64,000 bases of DNA from Nocardioides sp. zg-1228 (GTDB lineage Bacteria > Actinomycetota > Actinomycetes > Propionibacteriales > Nocardioidaceae), in NCBI RefSeq assembly GCF_017086465.1, contig NZ_CP070961.1, forward strand, positions 1,302,001-1,366,000, written 5' to 3'. Every line of letters begins with the position of its first letter. Position 1 is the stretch's first letter. Positions 1 through 8,766 of the stretch are shown one piece after another. The translations under genes were made by a program, and so were the position numbers. The notes under the pieces were generated by a model, which was not told the DNA's origin, made no database searches, and saw only the letters and a list, made by a program, of their open reading frames with translations.

Positions 1-809
1 GAGGAGCACGACGGACTCGCGGGCGGCGATCTCGCCGACCACCCGGGGCTCGGCGTCGACGACGAGGCCGGCGCCGGTCCGCGTCACGTCGACCCCGTTG
101 TCCTGCAGGAGCCGGGCCAGTCGGTCGTCGTCGGTCGAGGTGACCGAGGTGCCGCCGCGCCGGAGGAGCTCGTCCTTGGAGCCCATCGCCACGATCCGCC
201 CGCGGCCGATCATCACCAGGTCGTCGGCGACGACCTGCACCTCGTGGAGCAGGTGGCTCGAGAGCAGCACCGTCCCGCCACCGTCGGCGAAGCGGCGCAG
301 CAGGCCGCGCATCCAGTGGATGCCCTGCGGGTCGAGCCCGTTGGCCGGCTCGTCGAGGACGAGCACCTGCGGCTCGCCGAGCAGCGCGGCGGCGAGGCCG
401 AGGCGCTGGCGCATGCCGAGGGAGTAGTTGCGCACCCGGCGGCCGGCCTCCTCGTCGGTCAGCCCCACGAGGGCGAGGGCCTCCTCGACGCGGGCCTTGG
501 AGACGCCGAGCGAGATCGCGGCGACCCGCAGCACCTCGCGGCCGGTCCGGCCGGGGTGCTGGGCGGACGCGTCGAGCATGACGCCGACCTGGCGTCCGGG
601 GTTGTGGAGGTCGCGGTAGGGGCGACCGAGGATGGTGGCGCGTCCGGACGTGGCGGCGTGAGGCCCGTCATCATCCGCATGGCGGTGGACTTGCCGGCCC
701 CGTTGGGTCCGAGGAAGCCGACGACGCTGCCCGGGCGGACCTCGAACGAGATGTCGTCCACGGCGGTGAACCCGCCGTAGCGCTTGGTGAGGTTCTCGAC
801 TCTGATCAT
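1..809 (-). pseudogene. ABC transporter ATP-binding protein with an apparent frameshift; 3' end outside the window
   Basis: This is the ATPase subunit of an ABC exporter of the drug/antibiotic-efflux type, cytoplasmic and working with a permease not seen here. The ATG at 809 opens MIRVENLTKRYGG and reaches Walker A GPNGAGKST near residues 34-42. At about 651-657 the frame is lost. The next frame then continues without a stop to base 1 with all expected motifs in order: signature YSLGMRQR, Walker B VLVLDEPANGLDP and H-loop SSHLLHE. One missing base inside CGCCGCCACG explains the shift. Because both halves look well conserved, a sequencing or assembly error is as likely as a true pseudogene. 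The gene is on the minus strand, and its C-terminus lies beyond the left edge. Confidence 0.8.
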
Positions 810-946
810 GGGCCCAGTCTTGCGGACCGAGGGCGTCCGTCGGTGAGGACCCTGTCGGGCGGTGTTCACCGAGCTGGGCGTCGAGGACCGGGTGCAGGTC
901 GCGATCCCGGTCCACGACGCCCAGGCTGGGTGAGGGGTCCGGGGGC

Positions 947-1318
947 TCAGCGCACGTCGAGCAGGTCGACCACGAAGATCAGCGTCTCGCCCGGCTTGAT
1001 GGCACCGGGGGCGCCGCGGTCGCCGTAACCCAGGTGCGGCGGGATGACCAGGCGGCGGCGGCCGCCGACCTTCATGCCCTGCACGCCGGTGTCCCAGCCG
1101 GAGATGACCTGGCCGATGCCGAGGCGGAACTCCAGCGGCGTGCCGCGGTTGTAGGACGCGTCGAACTCCTCGCCCGTGGAGTGGGCGACGCCGACGTAGT
1201 GCACGGAGACGGTGGAGCCGGCTGTGGCCTCGGCACCCTCTCCCTCGACGAGGTCGGTGACCTCCAGGTCGGCGGGCGCGTCGCCCATGTGGGGGTCGAC
1301 GTCGGGCTTCTCGCTCAC
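947..1318 (-). CDS. FKBP-type peptidyl-prolyl cis-trans isomerase
   Basis: This 123-residue single-domain FKBP catalyses cis-trans isomerisation of X-Pro bonds and acts as a folding helper. No signal peptide is visible, so it is probably cytoplasmic. Family hallmarks are VSVHYVG near residue 40, the FDASYNRG loop, the LGIGQVISGWDTGVQGM stretch, and the GYGDRGAPG and LIFVVDLLDV endings. The domain fills almost the whole protein after a short acidic lead. The start is GTG preceded by GGAGAG. It is monocistronic on the minus strand, 29 bp from the CBS gene that lies upstream of it. Function is secure at family level; the natural client is unknown. Confidence 0.93.
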   Translation of the reverse strand: MSEKPDVDPHMGDAPADLEVTDLVEGEGAEATAGSTVSVHYVGVAHSTGEEFDASYNRGTPLEFRLGIGQVISGWDTGVQGMKVGGRRRLVIPPHLGYGDRGAPGAIKPGETLIFVVDLLDVR

Positions 1319-1347
1319 GATCTCTCCATTCGAGTCAGGCAGGTGGG

Positions 1348-1779
1348 TCAGGTCTGGTGGACGTAGCTGTCGAGCTGGTCGCGCTCGAACTCGAGCTCAC
1401 CGATCCGGCTCTTGACCACGTCACCGATGCTGATGATGCCGGTGAGCCGTCCGGAGTCCACCACCGGGACGTGCCGGACGCGGTGCTCGGTCATGGTCTG
1501 CATCAGCTCGGTGAGCCCGTCGCCGGCCGTGCACGTGCGCACGTCGGCGGTCATGATCGAGCTGACGGTGCTCTCCAGCACGCCGGAGTCGTCGTGCAGG
1601 CGGCGTACGACGTCGCGCTCGCTGACGATGCCCGCCACGTGCTCGCCGTCCTCGCTCACCACCAGGGCGCCGACGTTGTGCTCGGCCAGCAGGGCCACCA
1701 GCTCGCGCACGGAGGCGTCGGGGCCGATCGTCACGACCTCCTGGCTGCCCTTGCCCTGGATGACGTCCTTGATCTTCAT
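1348..1779 (-). CDS. CBS-domain protein (tandem CBS pair)
   Basis: The 143-residue protein consists almost entirely of two CBS motifs (about residues 7-62 and 73-128), forming one Bateman module. Such modules bind adenosine nucleotides and report energy state. Visible signatures are VGALVVSEDGEHVAGIVSERD in the first motif and VRHVPVVDSGRLTGIISIGD in the second. There is no catalytic domain, so it is a stand-alone sensor whose partner cannot be named from the sequence. A GAGAGG ribosome-binding site precedes the ATG at 1779. It is co-oriented with the FKBP gene downstream. Confidence 0.9.
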   Translation of the reverse strand: MKIKDVIQGKGSQEVVTIGPDASVRELVALLAEHNVGALVVSEDGEHVAGIVSERDVVRRLHDDSGVLESTVSSIMTADVRTCTAGDGLTELMQTMTEHRVRHVPVVDSGRLTGIISIGDVVKSRIGELEFERDQLDSYVHQT

Positions 1780-1863
1780 GGTCTCGACCTCTCGTCCGGC
1801 AGAACGGGTGAGAGGTCACCGTAGCCAAGCCCGGCACCGAGGGACAGGGGTGCCGCGTCCCCG

Positions 1864-2751
1864 TCAGTCGAGCACCGGCGGCGCCTGCCGGGTGCGCAGG
1901 GTGCTGACCGAGCCGGGGCCGCGACGGGGCACGTCGGGGTCGGTGTCGTCGTCCGCCGCGCCCAGGAACGACAGGGCGGCGTCGTGGAGGTGGCCGTTGG
2001 AGGCCAGCGCGTTGCCGCCCCACGGCCCGTCGGTGCCGTCGAGCGAGGTGAACCGGCCGCCCGCCTCGCGCACGATGACGTCGAGGGCGGCCATGTCGTA
2101 GAGCTCGAGCTCCGGCTCGGCCGCCAGGTCGACGGCCCCCTCGGCGAGCAGCATGTAGGACCAGAAGTCGCCGTAGGCGCGGGTGCGCCAGCAGCGCCGG
2201 GAGAGGGAGACGAAGTCGTCGAGGCGGTCGCGCTCGTCCCAGCCCGACAGCGAGGAGTAGCTGAGCGACGCGTCCTCGAGGCGTCGCACGTCGGACACCT
2301 CGCACCGCGTGGCCTTGAGCAGGGAGCGGCCCGTCCACGCGCCGTTGCCCGCCGAGGCCCACCACCGGCGCTGCAGCTGGGGCGCGGAGACCACGCCGAG
2401 CACGACCTCGTCGTCGATGGCGAGCGCGATCAGGGTCGCCCAGACCGGCACGCCGCGCACGAAGTTCTTCGTGCCGTCGATCGGGTCCACGATCCACCGC
2501 CGCTGTCCGTGCCCGGTCGTGCCCTGCTCCTCGCCGACCACGGCGTCGCGCGAGCGGACCCGCGAGAGGGTGCGCCGGATCCCCTCCTCGACGGCCCGGT
2601 CGGCGTCGGTGACCGGGGTCAGGTCGGGCTTGCTCATGACGTGGAGGTCGAGGGCCTTGAAGCGGGACTGGGTCAGCGAGTCCGCGTCGTCGGCCAGGAC
2701 GTGGGCCAGGCGCAGGTCGTCGGTGTGATCGGTCGAGCCGGTGCGGGGCAT
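1864..2751 (-). CDS. hisN: Histidinol-phosphatase, inositol-monophosphatase family
   Basis: This Mg-dependent phosphatase of the IMPase fold most likely removes phosphate from L-histidinol phosphate, the penultimate step of histidine synthesis. Key metal-site motifs are present: VGEEQG near residue 75, WIVDPIDGTKNF near residue 90 and the late DMAALDVIVREAGG. The length of about 295 residues fits the actinobacterial HisN group. A GTG six bases further upstream is in frame, but a TAGCCT -10 box at 2763-2758 places a leaderless transcript start at the ATG at 2751, so that start is preferred. No other his genes are nearby, so a general inositol-phosphate phosphatase remains possible. Confidence 0.82.
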   Translation of the reverse strand: MPRTGSTDHTDDLRLAHVLADDADSLTQSRFKALDLHVMSKPDLTPVTDADRAVEEGIRRTLSRVRSRDAVVGEEQGTTGHGQRRWIVDPIDGTKNFVRGVPVWATLIALAIDDEVVLGVVSAPQLQRRWWASAGNGAWTGRSLLKATRCEVSDVRRLEDASLSYSSLSGWDERDRLDDFVSLSRRCWRTRAYGDFWSYMLLAEGAVDLAAEPELELYDMAALDVIVREAGGRFTSLDGTDGPWGGNALASNGHLHDAALSFLGAADDDTDPDVPRRGPGSVSTLRTRQAPPVLD

Positions 2752-2757
2752 GTTCAC

Positions 2758-2763
2758 AGGCTA
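2758..2763 (-). promoter_or_regulatory. -10 box TAGCCT of hisN (leaderless)
   Basis: TAGCCT lies exactly 6 nt upstream of the ATG at 2751 and argues for that start rather than the GTG at 2757. It faces the divergent -10 box at 2781-2786. Confidence 0.55.
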
Positions 2764-2780
2764 TTCCCAGCCTCGCGCCC

Positions 2781-2786
2781 TAGCCT
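2781..2786 (+). promoter_or_regulatory. -10 box TAGCCT of the DUF2231-like gene (leaderless)
   Basis: TAGCCT is followed by 7 nt and then the ATG at 2794, leaving no room for a ribosome-binding site. Confidence 0.55.
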
Positions 2787-2793
2787 GCACCCC

Positions 2794-3255
2794 ATGGAGC
2801 TCAACGGGGTGCCGCTGCACCCGCTCGTCGTCCACGCCGTCGTCGTGCTCGGGCCGCTGGCCGCCCTGACGGGACTGGCGTACGCCGCCGTGCCGCGGTG
2901 GCGCTGGCTGCTGCGGTGGCCGCTCGTGGTCCTCGCGGTCGTGGTGGCCGGCGCGGCGCTCCTCGCGGTGCAGGCCGGGGAGGACCTGCTGGCGTCGCGC
3001 CCCGAGCTCGCGCCCATCGTGGCCGACCACGAGGATGCGGGGGGGATGCTGCGCAACGTGGTCCTCGGCTACGTCGTGGTCGCCGGACTCGCCGCCTGGG
3101 CCCTGGGCGGCGCCTCGGCGCTCGCCTCCGGCCGGGGTGCCCGCGAGACCCGCTTCGGCGTCCCGGTGGCGGTGCTGCTCGTCGCCGCGTCGGTGGCCGT
3201 CCTCGTCACGGTCTACCTCGCCGGGGACTCCGGCACGACGGCGGTCTGGGGCTAG
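2794..3255 (+). CDS. DUF2231-like small integral membrane protein
   Basis: The 153-residue protein has four predicted membrane segments (about residues 12-31, 37-57, 84-106 and 118-140). The opening ELNGVPLHPLVVHAVVVLGP fits the DUF2231 family, in which a conserved HPxxVHxP-like start begins the first helix. Its role is unknown; relatives are often linked to haem or redox proteins, but nothing nearby supports that. It is divergent from hisN and has a leaderless -10 box 7 nt before the ATG. It converges on rsgA with a 24-bp gap. Confidence 0.8.
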   Translation: MELNGVPLHPLVVHAVVVLGPLAALTGLAYAAVPRWRWLLRWPLVVLAVVVAGAALLAVQAGEDLLASRPELAPIVADHEDAGGMLRNVVLGYVVVAGLAAWALGGASALASGRGARETRFGVPVAVLLVAASVAVLVTVYLAGDSGTTAVWG

Positions 3256-3279
3256 GCGCTCCGGTCCGGCGCCGGGCGC

Positions 3280-4284
3280 TCACCAGTCGGTGGAGGCCTC
3301 ACGGGCGGCGAGCAGCCGCCGGAACGACTCCACCCGGTCGGGGTCGGCCTCGCCCGCCGCGATCGCCTCGTCGAGGCCGCACTCCGGCTCGTCGCCGCCG
3401 TGGGTGCAGCCGCGCGGGCACGTCTCGGTCATCTCGTCGAGGTCGGGGAACGCCTCGATGAGGTTCTCCGGCCGCACGTGGGCGAGCCCGAAGGACCGGA
3501 TGCCGGGGGTGTCGATGATCCAGCCGTCGCCGTCGGGCAGCTCGAGCAGGTAGGCGCTGGTCGAGGTGTGGCGCCCGCGGCCGGTCACGGCGTTGACGAT
3601 GCCGACCTCGCGGCCGGCGTCGGGGATCAGCGCGTTGACCAGGGTGGACTTGCCGACGCCGCTGTGGCCCACCAGCACGCTCGTGCGCCCCCTCAGCCGG
3701 TCGCGCAGCTCGGTGAGGTCGCCGGCGCCCTCGCCCTTGAGCTGGGTCACCACCCACGGCACCCCCAGCGACCGGTAGGTCGAGAGCAGCGTCTCGGGGT
3801 CGGCCAGGTCGGCCTTGGTCAGGCACAGCAGCGGCGCCATCCCGGCGTCGTAGGCCGCCACCAGCGCACGGTCGATCAGCCGCGGGCGCGGCTCGGGGTC
3901 GGCCAGGGCGGTCACGACGACCAGCTGGTCGGCGTTGGAGACGATGACCCGCTCGACCGGGTCGTCGTCGTCGGCCGTGCGGCGCAGCGTGGTGGTGCGC
4001 TCGACCACCTCGACGATGCGGGCCAGCGACCCGTCGGCGCCACTGGTGTCGCCGACGACCCGCACCCGGTCGCCCACCACGACGCCCTTGCGTCCGAGCG
4101 GGCGCGACTTCATCGCCATCGCGCGGTGGCCGTCGACGAGCAGCGTGAAGCGGCCGCGGTCGACGGTGACCACCCGGGCCTCGACGGCGTCGTCGTAGGT
4201 GGGCCGGTCCTTGGTGCGGGGACGGGTGCGGCGCCGTGGCCGCTCGTAGTGCTCGTGGTCGTGCTCGGAGTAGCGACCCGTCAC
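3280..4284 (-). CDS. rsgA: Small ribosomal subunit biogenesis GTPase RsgA
   Basis: This circularly permuted GTPase helps late 30S subunit maturation and is released on GTP hydrolysis. The 334-residue protein shows an Arg-rich N-terminal tail, an OB fold (about 35-95), then the G motifs in permuted order: TKAD (G4), GHSGVGKST (G1) and DTPGIRSFG (G3). A C-terminal zinc finger [14 protein letters not shown] follows. It is the downstream gene of the aroA-rsgA operon: the rsgA ATG overlaps the aroA TGA (ATGA), implying translational coupling. The same pairing occurs in Mycobacterium. Confidence 0.97.
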   Translation of the reverse strand: MTGRYSEHDHEHYERPRRRTRPRTKDRPTYDDAVEARVVTVDRGRFTLLVDGHRAMAMKSRPLGRKGVVVGDRVRVVGDTSGADGSLARIVEVVERTTTLRRTADDDDPVERVIVSNADQLVVVTALADPEPRPRLIDRALVAAYDAGMAPLLCLTKADLADPETLLSTYRSLGVPWVVTQLKGEGAGDLTELRDRLRGRTSVLVGHSGVGKSTLVNALIPDAGREVGIVNAVTGRGRHTSTSAYLLELPDGDGWIIDTPGIRSFGLAHVRPENLIEAFPDLDEMTETCPRGCTHGGDEPECGLDEAIAAGEADPDRVESFRRLLAAREASTDW

Positions 4285-5588
4285 GAGCTCGCCCCGACGC
4301 CGCTCGGGGCGGCGCCTACGGCCCGGCTCCAGGCCCCGGCGAAGTCGGGGAAGGTCTTGGAGGTGGTGGCGATGTCCTCCACGAGCACGTCGTCCACGGC
4401 GAGGCCGAGGATGACGCCGGCGTGGGCCATGCGATGGTCGGCATAGGTGCGGAACGTGCCGCCGTGCAGGGGCGCCGGCCGGATGGTCAGTCCGTCCTCG
4501 CGCTCGGTCACGTCGGCCCCGAGCCGGCCGAGCTCGGCGGCGAGCGCGGCGATCCGGTCGGTCTCGTGGCCGCGGATGTGCGCGACGCCGCGCAGGTGGG
4601 AGGGCGAGTCGGCCAGCGCGCAGAGGGCGGCCACGGCGGGAGTCAGCTCGCCGACGTCGTGCAGGTCGAGGTCGACACCCGAGAGCCGCGGCGGCCCGAC
4701 CACGGTGAGGCCGTTGTCGCCGAGGGCGACCTCGCAGCCCATCAGCGTGAGGATCTCGCGCAGCTCGTCGCCTGGCTGCGTGGTCGAGGAAGGCCAGTCG
4801 GTGACGGTCACGCGGCCTCCGGTCGCGGCCGCGAGGGCGAGGAACGGCGCGGCGTTGGAGAGGTCGGGCTCGATGTCGTGGTCGACCGCCCGCACCGGGC
4901 CGGGGGAGACCGCCCAGCGGTTGGCGTCGCCGTCGTCGACCTCGACACCGTGGCGGCGCAGCATCTGCACGGTCATCTCGATGTGGGGCAGCGACGGCAC
5001 GGGCTTGCCGACGTGGCGCACGTCGACACCGTGCTCGTAGCGGGCGCCGGCGAGCAGCAGGGCGGATACGAACTGCGACGAGGCGCTGGCGTCGATGGTG
5101 ACCGTGCCGCCGGGCACCGATCCCGTGCCCGCCACCGCGAAGGGCAGCGCTCCCCGGCCGCCGTCGTCGACCCGCACCCCGAGCGCGCCCAGCGCCGCGA
5201 GCATCGGGCCGACGGGGCGCTGCCGCATGTGCGGGTCGCCGTCGAAGCGCACCGTGCCGCGCGCCAGGCCGGCGATCGGCGGCACGAAGCGCATCACCGT
5301 GCCGGCCAGGCCGCAGTCGACGTCGGCGTCGCGGTCCCAGGGGGCGGGGGAGACGGCCCAGTCGCCCGAGCCGGGGCCGCTGGTGTCGTGGACCTCCGTG
5401 CCGAGCGCGGTGAGCGCGCCGACCATGAGCAGGGTGTCGCGCGAGCGCAGCGGACGTCGTACGACGCTGGGGCCGTCGGCGAGCGCCGCGAGGACGAGCG
5501 CCCGGTTGGTCAGCGACTTGCTGCCCGGCAGCGACACGACCCGGTCGACGGGGTCGTGGGGGCGCGGGGCCGGCCAGAGCTCACTCAC
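4281..5588 (-). CDS. aroA: 3-phosphoshikimate 1-carboxyvinyltransferase (EPSP synthase)
   Basis: The enzyme joins phosphoenolpyruvate to shikimate-3-phosphate in the shikimate pathway to aromatic amino acids and is cytoplasmic. The 435-residue protein carries the substrate loop [15 protein letters not shown] near residue 22, [11 protein letters not shown] near residue 95 and the late [10 protein letters not shown] motif near residue 385, all typical of the actinobacterial class. Translation starts at GTG; a TAGGGT -10 box ends 6 nt before it, so the message is probably leaderless. It is the first gene of a two-gene operon with rsgA. Confidence 0.97.
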   Translation of the reverse strand: MSELWPAPRPHDPVDRVVSLPGSKSLTNRALVLAALADGPSVVRRPLRSRDTLLMVGALTALGTEVHDTSGPGSGDWAVSPAPWDRDADVDCGLAGTVMRFVPPIAGLARGTVRFDGDPHMRQRPVGPMLAALGALGVRVDDGGRGALPFAVAGTGSVPGGTVTIDASASSQFVSALLLAGARYEHGVDVRHVGKPVPSLPHIEMTVQMLRRHGVEVDDGDANRWAVSPGPVRAVDHDIEPDLSNAAPFLALAAATGGRVTVTDWPSSTTQPGDELREILTLMGCEVALGDNGLTVVGPPRLSGVDLDLHDVGELTPAVAALCALADSPSHLRGVAHIRGHETDRIAALAAELGRLGADVTEREDGLTIRPAPLHGGTFRTYADHRMAHAGVILGLAVDDVLVEDIATTSKTFPDFAGAWSRAVGAAPSGVGASS

Positions 5589-5594
5589 CCGCGC

Positions 5595-5600
5595 ACCCTA
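5595..5600 (-). promoter_or_regulatory. -10 box TAGGGT of aroA-rsgA (leaderless)
   Basis: TAGGGT on the minus strand is followed by GCGCGG and then the aroA GTG. The 6-nt spacing fixes the GTG at 5588 as the first codon of a leaderless mRNA. Confidence 0.6.
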
Positions 5601-5608
5601 TCGAGACC

Positions 5609-6139
5609 TCAGGTCAGCTGGGCCTTGGCCAGCTTGGCCTCGCGGCGGGCGTTTTTGGCGACGTGCCGGGCCTCGCGGCGCACGTCGGACGCGGCGCGCC
5701 GGGCCCGCCAGGCCAGCCCGGGCCTGCCCTCGGTGTCGACCGCGGCCAGCAGGAGGCCACCGAGGACGGAGGTGTTCTTGAAGAACTGCAGGCGCTGGGC
5801 GTTCTTGGCCTGCGGCTCGGTCTCGTTCCAGAAGGCGTGCCCCGCCAGCGTGGTCGGCACGAGCGAGGCCGCGAGCACGGTCGCGCTCAGGCGCGGCGCC
5901 CGGCCGGTGGCGAGGGCGGCGGCGGCGACGATCTGGGCGCCGGCGTTGATCCGGACCAGCGTGGCCGGGTCGGTGGGGATCGGCGCGCCGGGCGCGACCT
6001 GCTCCACGACCGGCACGACCTGGTCGACCACCTTCTTGGCCCTCTGAGCGTGCCCCTCGGTATTGCGGAGGGCGTTGATGCCGCCCGCGACGAAGATCGT
6101 GGCCAACATGGGGCGTGCGAGCAACCGGGTGATCGTCAT
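5609..6139 (-). CDS. DoxX family membrane protein
   Basis: The 176-residue protein opens with RPMLATIFVAGGINALRN, the DoxX-type first helix and charged turn, followed by further hydrophobic stretches around residues 68-80, 85-105 and 125-140. DoxX proteins are small four-helix membrane proteins; in Mycobacterium a relative joins a membrane redox complex with SodA and a thiosulfate sulfurtransferase. The last 30 residues are very rich in Arg, Lys and Ala (RREARHVAKNARREAKLAK) and should lie on the cytoplasmic side. It is monocistronic, 20 bp upstream of aroA. Confidence 0.85.
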   Translation of the reverse strand: MTITRLLARPMLATIFVAGGINALRNTEGHAQRAKKVVDQVVPVVEQVAPGAPIPTDPATLVRINAGAQIVAAAALATGRAPRLSATVLAASLVPTTLAGHAFWNETEPQAKNAQRLQFFKNTSVLGGLLLAAVDTEGRPGLAWRARRAASDVRREARHVAKNARREAKLAKAQLT

Positions 6140-6247
6140 GCGCCCTGTCTACACGATGTCCTCGCGGCGCTGCCGCGCCCGCAGGGGTGCGCCGGTGCCG
6201 CGCGGTGCCACTCGCGCCGTGCCACTGAGGCCGACGCCCGGCTCCCC

Positions 6248-6253
6248 TAGGGT
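6248..6253 (+). promoter_or_regulatory. -10 box TAGGGT of the SRAP gene (leaderless)
   Basis: TAGGGT is followed by 7 nt and then the GTG at 6261 that places the catalytic Cys at position 2. The spacing supports this start. Confidence 0.55.
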
Positions 6254-6260
6254 GGGCCAC

Positions 6261-7015
6261 GTGTGTGGTCGCTATGCGTCGTCCCGGAGCGCCGACGACC
6301 TCGTCGAGGAGTTCGAGGTCGTCGAGAGCCGCATCGCTGCCCCCTTGGCGGCCGACTACAACGTCGCGCCCACCAAGGAGGTCTACGCCGTCGTCGAGCG
6401 GCCGTCGTCGAGCGGCCGCCGTCGCGCGACTCCGACGAGCCCCCGCAGCGCCAGCTGCGGGTCCTCACCTGGGGCCTGGTGCCGTCGTGGGCGAAGGACC
6501 CCTCCATCGGCAACCGGATGATCAACGCGCGGATGGAGACGGTGGCGGACAAGCCGGCCTACCGCAAGGCGTTCGCGTCCCGTCGCGCGCTGCTGCCCGC
6601 CGACGGCTACTTCGAGTGGTATCCCACCTCGCGCACCGACGCGAAGGGCAAGCCGGTCAAGCAGCCGTTCTTCATCCGTCCCAAGGACGGCGGGGTGCTC
6701 GCGATGGCGGGGCTCTACGAGATCTGGCGCGACCCGTCGAGGGCCGAGGACGACCCCGACCGCTTCCGCTGGACCTGCACGGTGCTGACCACGGAGGCAG
6801 AGGACTCGCTCGGGCACATCCACGACCGGATGCCGCTGATGGTGGAGCGCGAGCGCTGGCACGAGTGGCTCGACCCGACGACGCCGGGCGACACCTCCCT
6901 CCTGGTGCCGGCCGCACCGGGCCGCCTCGAGGCCTACGCCGTGCCGAGGCTGGTCAGCAACGTGCGCAACAACGGCCCCGAGCTGATCGAGCCGCTGCCC
7001 CTGGAGGACGAGTGA
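6261..7015 (+). pseudogene. yedK: SRAP (YedK/HMCES-type) abasic-site DNA-protein crosslinker, broken by a 14-bp tandem duplication
   Basis: SRAP proteins protect abasic sites in single-stranded DNA by forming a thiazolidine link through Cys2. The GTG start gives the essential CGRYA N-terminus. The frame continues through ADYNVAPTKEVYAVVERP and is then thrown off by two identical copies of GCCGTCGTCGAGCG at 6387-6414. Translation would end at 6521 after about 86 residues. Deleting one copy restores a perfect SRAP: the second part, in the other frame, carries LTWGLVPSWAKDP, ADGYFEW (catalytic Glu) and HDRMP (catalytic His). The stop at 7013-7015 overlaps the GTG of the next gene. Everything else is intact, so the lesion looks very recent or is an assembly artefact. 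Confidence 0.88.
6387..6414 (+). repeat. Exact 14-bp tandem duplication inside the SRAP gene
   Basis: Two head-to-tail copies of GCCGTCGTCGAGCG sit at 6387-6400 and 6401-6414. Fourteen extra bases shift the frame by two, and removing one copy rejoins the SRAP reading frame exactly. Confidence 0.95.
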
Positions 7016-7674
7016 AGAAGGCCTCCGTCCGCACCGTCGCCACCCCGCACGGGGAGGGCCGCCTCCACACCCGGCGCGCCAACCGGCCGATCGCCACCCT
7101 CCTGCTCAGTCATGGCGCCGGCGGGGGCGTGGACGCCCGCGACCTGTGGGCCCTGGCCGACGCGCTGCCCGCGCAGGGCTTCTCCGTCGTGCTGTTCGAG
7201 CAGCCGTGGCGCGTCGCGGGGCGCAAGATCGCCACCGCACCGCCGACCCTCGACGTCGCGCTGACGTGCGCCGCCGACGCGATGCGGGTGCGTACGCCCC
7301 TCGTGGTCGGTGGACGCTCCGCCGGCGCCCGCTCGGCGGCCCGCACGGCCCGCTCGCTCGGCGCCAGCGGCTGCCTGGCGCTGTCGTTCCCGCTCCACGC
7401 GCCCGGTCGCGCCGAGCCCACCCGCCTCCCCGAGCTGCGGTCCGTCGGCCTGCCGACGCTCGTGGTGCAGGGCGAGCGCGACGCGATGGGGCGGCCCGAG
7501 GAGTTCCCCGGCGACCTCGGCGGGCTCGACCTGGTCGTGGTCCCGGGGGCCGATCACGGGCTCAAGGTCCCCGCGCGGGGTGACATCAGCCAGGACGAGG
7601 CGATGGGCATCGTGGTCGAGTCGACCCTGGAGTGGCTGGTGCGCGAGATCGTCGGGAATCCCCGGGCGGGGTGA
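7012..7674 (+). CDS. Alpha/beta hydrolase, KANL3/Tex30-like
   Basis: This 220-residue cytoplasmic serine hydrolase has the nucleophile elbow [10 protein letters not shown] (Ser near residue 102), oxyanion-loop motif LSHGAGGG near residue 26, an acid in GERDAMG and the catalytic His in GADHGLK near residue 182. The order and size fit the KANL3/Tex30-like dienelactone-hydrolase branch; the substrate is not known. The GTG start overlaps the SRAP stop (GTGA), suggesting translational coupling, which the SRAP frameshift could disturb. The last 20 bp overlap the SigR-type promoter of sigR. Confidence 0.85.
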   Translation: MKKASVRTVATPHGEGRLHTRRANRPIATLLLSHGAGGGVDARDLWALADALPAQGFSVVLFEQPWRVAGRKIATAPPTLDVALTCAADAMRVRTPLVVGGRSAGARSAARTARSLGASGCLALSFPLHAPGRAEPTRLPELRSVGLPTLVVQGERDAMGRPEEFPGDLGGLDLVVVPGADHGLKVPARGDISQDEAMGIVVESTLEWLVREIVGNPRAG

Positions 7675-7680
7675 GGTGTT
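7654..7680 (+). promoter_or_regulatory. SigR-type promoter GGGAAT-N18-GTT upstream of sigR
   Basis: GGGAAT at 7654-7659 and GTT at 7678-7680 are separated by exactly 18 bases, matching the known SigR/SigH consensus GGAAT-N18-GTT. It lies 57 bp before the sigR ATG and is best read as the autoregulatory promoter known for this sigma-factor family. Confidence 0.75.
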
Positions 7681-7722
7681 GGGTCGGTGTGACTGCGACG
7701 ACCCTGGATCCACCCACGGCGG

Positions 7723-7728
7723 TACGCT
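7723..7728 (+). promoter_or_regulatory. -10 box TACGCT close to the sigR start
   Basis: TACGCT ends 8 nt before the ATG at 7737 and could supply a basal leaderless sigR transcript in addition to the SigR-dependent one. Confidence 0.45.
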
Positions 7729-7736
7729 GGGACGCG

Positions 7737-8396
7737 ATGACTGAATCGCTCCGGGACGAGACGTCCCCCCCTGTCGAGATCGCCGTCGAGGACGAGAGCT
7801 CCGACGAGCGCACCACGCGCTTCGAGCGCGATGCGCTGCCCTACCTGGACCAGCTCTACGGCGCGGCGATGCGGATGACCCGCAACCCCGCCGACGCCGA
7901 GGACCTCGTGCAGGAGACCTTCGCCAAGGCCTACAGCGCCTTCCACCAGTTCAAGCCGGGCACCAATCTCAAGGCCTGGCTCTACCGCATCCTCACCAAC
8001 ACCTACATCAACACCTACCGCAAGAAGCAGCGGCAGCCGCAGCAGTCGATGTCGGAGGACGTGGAGGACTGGCAGCTCGCCCGCGCGGAGTCGCACTCCT
8101 CGACCGGGTTGCGGTCGGCCGAGATGGAGGCGCTCGAGCACCTGCCCGACTCGGAGGTCAAGGACGCCCTGCAGCGCCTTCCCGAGGAGTTCCGCCTCGC
8201 GGTCTACCTCGCCGACGTCGAGGGATTCCCCTACAAGGAGATCGCGGAGATCATGGACACGCCCATCGGCACCGTGATGTCCCGCCTGCACCGCGGTCGT
8301 CGCCAGCTCCGCGACATGCTGGCCGACTACGTGCGGACCAACGACCTCCTGCCGGCGTCCACGGTGCCCGGACCGGGAGAGGGGAGCAAGGCGTGA
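7737..8396 (+). CDS. sigR: ECF sigma factor SigR/SigH, thiol-oxidative stress
   Basis: This redox-stress sigma factor directs RNA polymerase to thioredoxin, mycothiol and related genes. The 219-residue protein has region 2 ([20 protein letters not shown], about 45-65, with the AWLYRILTN -10 recognition helix) and region 4 ([20 protein letters not shown], then [11 protein letters not shown]). The acidic N-terminal lead and the sequence [13 protein letters not shown] are typical of the SigR/SigH group. It is followed with a GTGA overlap by its anti-sigma factor rsrA. A SigR-type promoter sits upstream, so positive autoregulation is expected. Confidence 0.96.
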   Translation: MTESLRDETSPPVEIAVEDESSDERTTRFERDALPYLDQLYGAAMRMTRNPADAEDLVQETFAKAYSAFHQFKPGTNLKAWLYRILTNTYINTYRKKQRQPQQSMSEDVEDWQLARAESHSSTGLRSAEMEALEHLPDSEVKDALQRLPEEFRLAVYLADVEGFPYKEIAEIMDTPIGTVMSRLHRGRRQLRDMLADYVRTNDLLPASTVPGPGEGSKA

Positions 8397-8680
8397 GCAG
8401 CCACGAGCACCACGGCCCCGACGACAGCGACGACGACTGCGTCGACTACATCGAGCGCATCGTCTACCTCCTCGACAACGAGCTCGACCAGGCCGACTGC
8501 ACCGTCGTCGAGATGCACCTGCGCGAGTGCGGTCCCTGCCTCGAGCGCTACGACCTCCAGCGTGCGGTCAAGCAGCTCGTCGCGCGGTCGTGCTCGGAGT
8601 CGGCGCCGGAGTCGCTGCGCGACCGCGTACGACTGCAGCTGCACCAGGTCCACGTCCGGATCACGGACGCCGGCGCCTGA
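8393..8680 (+). CDS. rsrA: Zinc-binding anti-sigma factor RsrA/RshA
   Basis: The 95-residue ZAS protein sequesters SigR while reduced and lets it go when a disulfide forms. The zinc/thiol set is intact: Cys16, His42, Cys46 and Cys49 in MHLRECGPC, with the same Cys-to-His spacing of 26 as in the Streptomyces protein. A fourth Cys lies at residue 36. The N-terminus is rich in His and Asp. GTG at 8393 overlaps the sigR TGA, so the two are made in a coupled ratio. There is no membrane segment; it works in the cytoplasm. Confidence 0.95.
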   Translation: MSSHEHHGPDDSDDDCVDYIERIVYLLDNELDQADCTVVEMHLRECGPCLERYDLQRAVKQLVARSCSESAPESLRDRVRLQLHQVHVRITDAGA

Positions 8681-8766
8681 GCCGACAGGCCCCGAGGCCG
8701 ACCCGATTCGCCGCCTCCGGGCGGATTTGAGACACTGCTCCGAGCACCGACTCCAGGAGGACCACC

